Shown: in pieces, positions 59,901 through 64,000 of the stretch
Numbering within the stretch: the first letter of the stretch is position 1
Layout: each line of letters begins with the position of its first letter
Origin: Panax quinquefolius
Taxonomy: Eukaryota > Streptophyta > Magnoliopsida > Apiales > Araliaceae
NCBI GenBank assembly: GCA_020205615.1
Contig: CM035171.1
Coordinates: 7,333,399-7,397,398, forward strand
Length of the DNA: 64,000 bases
Direction of reading: 5' to 3'
Translations under genes and position numbers: made by a program
The notes under the pieces: generated by a model
Database searches by the model: none
Seen by the model: only the letters and a program-made list of their open reading frames with translations
What the model was told of the DNA's origin: nothing

Positions 59901-62900
59901 CTTGATCATTCTTATTGATTTTCTATTAATTCTGTTGTTCTAATGAGTACGCACACTTTCAGTACTACCATATGCTGAAAAATGTTTTGGGAAGCCAGGC
60001 TTCTGATTTCACTACAACCTAGAAGCAAACAGCAGAGTACGCTGGTTATTTTATTTTTGAACTCTTTTTACAGGTGAGGTATGTGATGAGATGTGTTTTT
60101 GGTGACCCAAAGAAAGCTCTGCCTCCACTGCAAAGGCTTAGTCCTGAACAAGCAGTGTCCTTTATCTGGAAAGGAGAAGGATCACTTGTTGACGAACTTC
60201 TCCAGTGCATGGCTCCTCATATGGAAGATGGCCTTCTGAATGATCTCAAGTCCAGTATTCGTGCTCACGACCCATCTGGTTCTGATGACATCCAGAGGGA
60301 GCTTCGCAAATCTTTGACATGGTGAGACAGCTTGAACTGAACTCTTCCGTTTCATTTACTATGTGAGATTTATAGTAACCGCAAGTCAGCTAAGCTTTTT
60401 ATTTTGTCAGGTTGAGGGATGAGGTCCGAAATCTACCATGTTCATATAAGTGTCGGCATGATGCTGCTGCGGACTTAATCCACATATATGCTTTTACAAA
60501 GTGCTTTTTTAGAGTACGGGTGAGTTGTTATTATACCTAATTTTGGGGAGAACAGTACTTTTGAGGTTGTGTACCCTTTATTAACCTTTTCATACTTTCC
60601 AGGAATACAAGGCTGTAACTTCACCATCTGTTTACATCAGTTCTCTTGACTTGGGCCCCAAGTACAGTGATAAATTGGGGTCAGGTTTCCATGAGTATTG
60701 TAAGACTTATGGTGAAAATTACTGCCTGGGGCAGCTGATCTTTTGGCATAACCAAACTAATGCGGAACCAGATTGTAGCCTAGCTAGATCGAGCAGAGGT
60801 TGTTTATCTCTACCCGATATTGGTTCCTTTTATGCCAAGGTCAACAAGCCATCAAGACATCGAATTTATGGCCCAAGAACCCAGAAGCTTATGCTGGCAA
60901 GGATGGTGAGCTTTATTTATATATTCGTACATTATATATTTCATTTCTTATTTAATTGAAGGATGAGTAAACTCCCATCTCCCCCCTTGAAATTGTGATA
61001 ATATAAAAATCAGATTCAGGATTAGAATTGTCCCCGACATCATCTTTAACCTATTTGTGCTGCAATTGTCTATTGTTTTAATGTTTACTTTTAGTCTTTT
61101 GACCTGCCTTATAATTGTAAACAAAATGTTTTGGTTAGTCAGTTCTATTGATTATGGAGGAGTTGGTATATTAAATGGTGATATAGTGGTGTTTAGGGGC
61201 TGTTAAATTGAACATTATTTTCATTATTGTGGAGCAATGAAACACCAGTTCTTTTGGCTGAACCAATCTCCTTGACTATGACAAACCTTATATTACATTA
61301 TTGTGGATGGAGAATAGTTCAAGCGGATTCTTGTTAGGTTAAAGGTTACATGGATATCAATTTTGCATGATTCAATTGTTTCCGAACCCAGCCTTAATTA
61401 TGTAATGGTCGGCAACCAGTACGTAAATGTGAGGATATTTGCAAAATACCAATCAAAGTTATAATATGCATTAAAGATATGAAATGATTGATAAACAGTA
61501 ATTGAGCGTCTTTCAGAATATTAGAGCACATTGCAGGCGAACGCTCAGAAATTTGGGGGTAAAACGGCCATTTTATTCCTTGTACTCTTCCCTTATTTTC
61601 ATTTTAGTCTTAAATATAATTTTTATTTCATAATTGTCCTCATACTATTTTCTATGTGAACATGTTGTCCATAGAAGGTGTGAGAGGTAATGATGAATCA
61701 TATTTTCATCATATTTAACTGTGATTGTGCTAAATTATGACTCCATGGTAGTTGCTTTGAACTTTGAAGCTTCTGCAGTGATAAATTAGGGCTTTTGATT
61801 TTACCCAAATTAATTTTAGCCTGATTTATTCGGTTGGGGATACGGGAGATAGGAAAAGACTCGTCGCATTTTGAATTCGATATGAAAAAAGGTTTATTCT
61901 TCATTTACCACTTGGATAAGGATTCAACTGAAATACTGGAATATATGTTGTCCAGGCATCCTCATTGCTGCACGTCTATAACATCAGGTTTATAAGAGAG
62001 GGAGGGGGGGGGGAGGGGGGGGGGGGGATTATTAGTTATTTTCATTTGGTTCATTATTTTTTTATTTATTCCTGGAAATACGTTAGATGGGCTGGTAGAT
62101 CAGTCGGCTGTCCATTGGCTTTTTCACCCCTGAAGTCATGACTTTTCCTCTCACACTTGCTAAGGACAACATTCTTTCACCTAATTTTTTTTACAGGGGA
62201 CAACTATGATGGAATAAAAATTGTATTAAGGATACAACTGAAACTAGGGGAAGAGTACAAGAACTATAAGAGTCATTTTGCTCCATTATTATTATTATTA
62301 TTTTTTTTTTTTGGGGGGCAGGTTGGGTGCAGTTGTTGATTTGTACATACTTAAATACTGGAATATATGTTGTCAAGGTATCCTCATTGTCGCACCTCTG
62401 TCGTCTATAATATTGTTTTTTTTGTTTTGGTTTTTGTGGCGGGGATTATTAGTTCTTTACATTTGTCTCGTTATTATTTTATTTATTCCTGGAAATACGT
62501 AGAAGGGTTGGTAAATCAGTCGGCGTTCCATTGGATTCATATATTCTTTTCTACTGGTTGGAAAATTCATAAGAGGATTATTATAGCAAGTGTCTAGAAT
62601 CAAGGGCCCAATTCAAGAAGTTGGTGTGTTTATAGGTAGGAGAGGGAGTAAGTACCAATTTTGAAAATAGAAATAGCTGAGAGCATTGCAAGAGCAGTAA
62701 TTAAACAATTAATTGTAATATATTTATTATTATTTATAATTTTTGTTAGCTTATAGTAGAAACGGTAGAAAATATAGAGTCTATAATTGCTGGTATGGAA
62801 GTTGAAGTTGCTTCAAAGTTGATTGATCTGAATCTATGTTTTGTCTAATTTATATCCTGGGCTAGGGGTAGCTTTTGCATTAACTAATATAATTGTTGTT

Positions 62901-63092
62901 GTGTGGTTTTGGCAGGAGAAGCAGTGGCAGAGACCGTGGCCGAAGGACGCGATTTGGTCATTTGAGAATACTCCAAAGGTTATTGGCAGTCCAATGCTGG
63001 ATGCTGTTTTAGATAATGCTCCACTGGACAAGGAGTTGGTGCATTGGTTGAAGCACAGACCTCCAATTTTCCAGGCCATGTGGGATAGGTAG
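47964..63092 (+). CDS. ATXR3: Histone H3K4 methyltransferase ATXR3/SDG2
   Basis: SET-domain enzyme that methylates histone H3 lysine 4, with broad roles in Arabidopsis growth and gametogenesis. Coding exons: 47964-50106, 50235-50291, 51602-52822, 53401-53771, 53875-54408, 54518-54618, 55029-56067, 56186-56257, 56401-56511, 56594-56694, 58459-58558, 58651-58746, 59033-59200, 59291-59416, 59568-59621, 60074-60321, 60411-60519, 60603-60905, 62916-63092. All phases join, giving 7131 nt and 2376 residues (Arabidopsis about 2335). Layout by residue: N-terminal GEF-type repeats (79-195), Arg/Ser/Asp/Tyr-rich stretch (372-452), GYF-like (571-622 and 984-1034), F-box/LRR-like (1200-1320), Ser/acidic region (1557-1613), SET (about 1815-1950), post-SET (1960-1967), conserved C-terminal region. 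The start MGDGGVAC fits the family. Oddities: residues 1906-1910 altered in the SET motif; GC donor at 58559. No premature stop. Confidence 0.95.
48200..48550 (+). other. ATXR3: ATXR3 N-terminal GEF-type repeats
   Basis: The motif V-E-x-G-E-F/L, often followed ten residues later by a W-K pair, recurs about seven times between residues 79 and 195 (VEEGELA, VENGEFIP, VEKGEFVPGGW, VEKGDLS, LEKNESG, VEKGEFVLERW). The segment is highly charged and probably disordered. Confidence 0.7.
49674..49830 (+). other. ATXR3: ATXR3 GYF-like module 1
   Basis: Residues 571-622 read GKWFYSDHFGVEWGPSRLCD ... GDRWVTVENA. The W-Y/F-Y-D-x(5-8)-GP pattern, followed by a W-V end, resembles GYF-type peptide-binding modules. 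It is partly in the same style as module 2 at 52351, so the protein may have a pair. Confidence 0.55.
50461..50612. repeat. AT microsatellite in ATXR3 intron 2
   Basis: Long runs of ATATAT, ATACATATAT and TATGTATG occur in the 1310-bp intron 2. Open frames here (50411-50677) are repeat translations. The rest of the intron shows nothing recognisable. Confidence 0.8.
52351..52505 (+). other. ATXR3: ATXR3 GYF-like module 2
   Basis: Residues 984-1034 read DWYYLDGAGREQGPLLSSEL ... DKVWVPVISV. The WYYLDGAG-E-GP core is a clear GYF-like signature. GYF-type modules bind proline-rich peptides; the partner here is unknown. Confidence 0.6.
53577..54050 (+). other. ATXR3: ATXR3 F-box-like and leucine-rich stretch
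   Basis: Residues 1200-1242 (WGLLDGLVLARVFHFLRADI, LVYAALTCKHWRSV) follow the F-box pattern of helix, L-x-A-x-T-C-K-x-W. From residue 1265, ITSLVLRDCTNIT and ISSVDIRGCSQFEDL look like leucine-rich repeats of the F-box-associated type. It spans exons 4 and 5. A role in binding an SCF-type complex is not implied by sequence alone. Confidence 0.5.
56045..58746 (+). other. ATXR3: ATXR3 SET and post-SET region
   Basis: Exons 7-12 encode the methyltransferase core. GLGVVCNKEGGFGEDDFVVE starts the SET fold. The RPNC following the NHSC-type motif is present. FDYN at residues 1943-1946 carries the conserved Tyr1945. The post-SET CLCGSQVC (1960-1967) supplies three zinc ligands. The motif expected to read CHSCRPN is altered to SVINRRPN (residues 1906-1913). 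That removes the Cys that normally completes the post-SET zinc site and the Asn/His-Ser-Cys knot that helps bind S-adenosylmethionine. Confidence 0.9.
56928..57250 (+). repeat. Imperfect tandem duplication in ATXR3 intron 10
   Basis: TGCTCAACTTTTTACA starts two similar blocks at 56928 and 57119 (period 191 bp), both passing through TATTGCTTCTT-ATGG and ATAGGGGTAT before GGAGAG-TGTC. A (C)17 tract follows at 57297-57313. The intron is 1764 bp. The remainder shows no recognisable element. Confidence 0.7.
61931..62536 (+). repeat. Diverged duplication in ATXR3 intron 18
   Basis: AAATACTGGAATATATGTTG begins two copies at 61931 and 62353, each continuing through ATTATTAGTT, TTATTCCTGGAAATACGT and CAGTCGGC-TCCATTGG. 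The first copy contains a G-rich tract (62000-62027). The intron is 2010 bp. The rest of the intron has no gene. Confidence 0.75.
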
Positions 63093-63390
63093 TTTGAGCA
63101 GGGAGCAACGCATTGTCAATATGACTGAGTAGGGATTTTTTTCTTATTGTTTCAGGGATGTTTTTTGATATTGGTTACAGCAGGCAGGCCCATTCTTTTT
63201 AGGGGTTTGGCTATTATTCCAGAGCACCACCCCTGCTGCTTTTCATCCTTGTGTACTGTACAGTTGTTTTTCCTGTGTTATTTTTAGGTTTGTAATATGT
63301 AATTCATTATTGGGTAGTTGCTGTGATTTTTAATCTTATAATGATGAGAAATGGAAAGGAGGAAAAAAATAAAAAATGTTGATCAGTAGA
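63093..63390 (+). terminator. ATXR3: ATXR3 3' UTR and probable poly(A) region
   Basis: After the TAG stop the sequence is T-rich. An AATAAA hexamer lies at 63368-63373, preceded by TGTAATATGTAA at 63292, a plausible far-upstream element. The exact cleavage site cannot be fixed. Confidence 0.45.
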
Positions 63391-64000
63391 CTGTTTTATC
63401 TTTTTGAAGTCTCATGCATGCTCAATGTGTTACTTTGTTCTTAAAAGTTGTGCTTGCAAACTGGTAATTTAATTATGTTTTAACCTTTTTCTTCAGTGTG
63501 GATTAACAGATAAAAGTTGGGTGCTTGTGTTACTTGTGGCTTTACGTAGAGTGCAGGTTTAGGAGATAAATGCACGAATTGACATGTTCAAAGTACTACT
63601 AGTAATACTTGAACTTACTTAAATGAGGTTGGGTGTGATTGGTTTATTTATTAGTAATTTATTTGAGTTCTGAAAGAAAATTTCATGTCTTGGGTTTAAT
63701 AACATATACTTACTGTAGTAGTAGTAGTAGGAGTAGTAGGAGTAGAGTAGCTGTTTGTTTAGATAATCGAGTCATTCTTAACCGACTAACTACTCGCATC
63801 CATCCTTGAGGTTATGAATCACTTAAATTTAAGTATAATTATGTTCATAAACACGATACACTCGTTATTTTTGTCATTTAATTTCGTTTTTGTTATAGAA
63901 ATATATTAAACAAACTAATGCATGCATGTATGACCATAATTTTAAATCCAAAATTCAATTTCACTTATATTTATTTGTTTTTTCTAATTTTATTATCAAG
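63391..64000. other. Downstream spacer, no gene recognised
   Basis: AT-rich sequence with a short TAG/GTA repeat at 63715-63750. No coding frame was recognised. Confidence 0.5.

Noticed and set aside
62000..62027. G-rich tract as a functional G-quadruplex or telomere-like repeat
   Set aside because: It is an irregular G homopolymer in an intronic duplication, a length-unstable tract with no ordered repeat.
1..64000. tRNA, rRNA or other structured RNA genes; a novel multi-gene system
   Set aside because: No tRNA-like or rRNA sequence was recognised. Outside the retrotransposon proteins and ATXR3 there is no cluster of coding genes to form a system.

Overview
This is a plant nuclear window, almost certainly from a eudicot; the species cannot be told from the sequence. 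The left 45.5 kb is a nested cluster of decayed chromovirus-type Ty3/gypsy LTR retrotransposons with very long LTRs (about 2.4-2.8 kb) and an initiator-Met-tRNA type primer site. Their integrase ends in a chromodomain-like tail, which best fits the Tekay/Del group. The right 18 kb holds one large, 19-exon host gene, an orthologue of the histone H3K4 methyltransferase ATXR3 (SDG2).

Repeat layout. An oldest layer of 'family A' LTRs on the plus strand (1-2024, 5725-8095, and 12888-13790 resuming at 45001-45562) alternates with broken gag-protease and integrase pieces. It is interrupted by a minus-strand family B LTR fragment (8096-8750) and a minus-strand solo LTR (9246-11863). Plus-strand element E1 (13791-45000) sits inside the third family A LTR. 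Minus-strand element E2 (19475-32397) sits inside E1 between RNase H and integrase. A plus-strand solo LTR (26151-28955), flanked by a perfect TTTGT target duplication, sits inside the E2 gag. Minus-strand element E3 (35491-44033) sits inside the 3' LTR of E1. All reading frames in these elements are broken, and none should make a full polyprotein.

Genic part. After a 1.2-kb AT-rich spacer and a 488-bp hAT-type MITE (12-bp terminal inverted repeats, perfect 8-bp target duplication), the ATXR3 gene runs from about 47.43 to 63.39 kb. I could join 19 coding exons (47964-63092) in frame throughout, predicting 2376 residues. The domain order is: N-terminal repeats, two GYF-like modules, an F-box/LRR-like stretch, an acidic region, SET and post-SET. 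Two oddities stand out. The SET motif expected to read CHSCRPN is replaced by a two-indel variant at 56657-56680, and one intron uses a GC donor.

The best unexplained signal in the repeats is a recurring short hairpin in every LTR (loop near GCCTGTAGTG). Its stem arms change together between units and between families, and in one place it is amplified into an array of about eleven units. A second pattern is that near-identical LTR pairs differ mostly at CAG/CTG and CG sites, often by small indels. This suggests a methylation-linked base-calling artefact or mutational process, and it bears on how the SET lesion should be read. I saw no evidence of a new multi-gene system.
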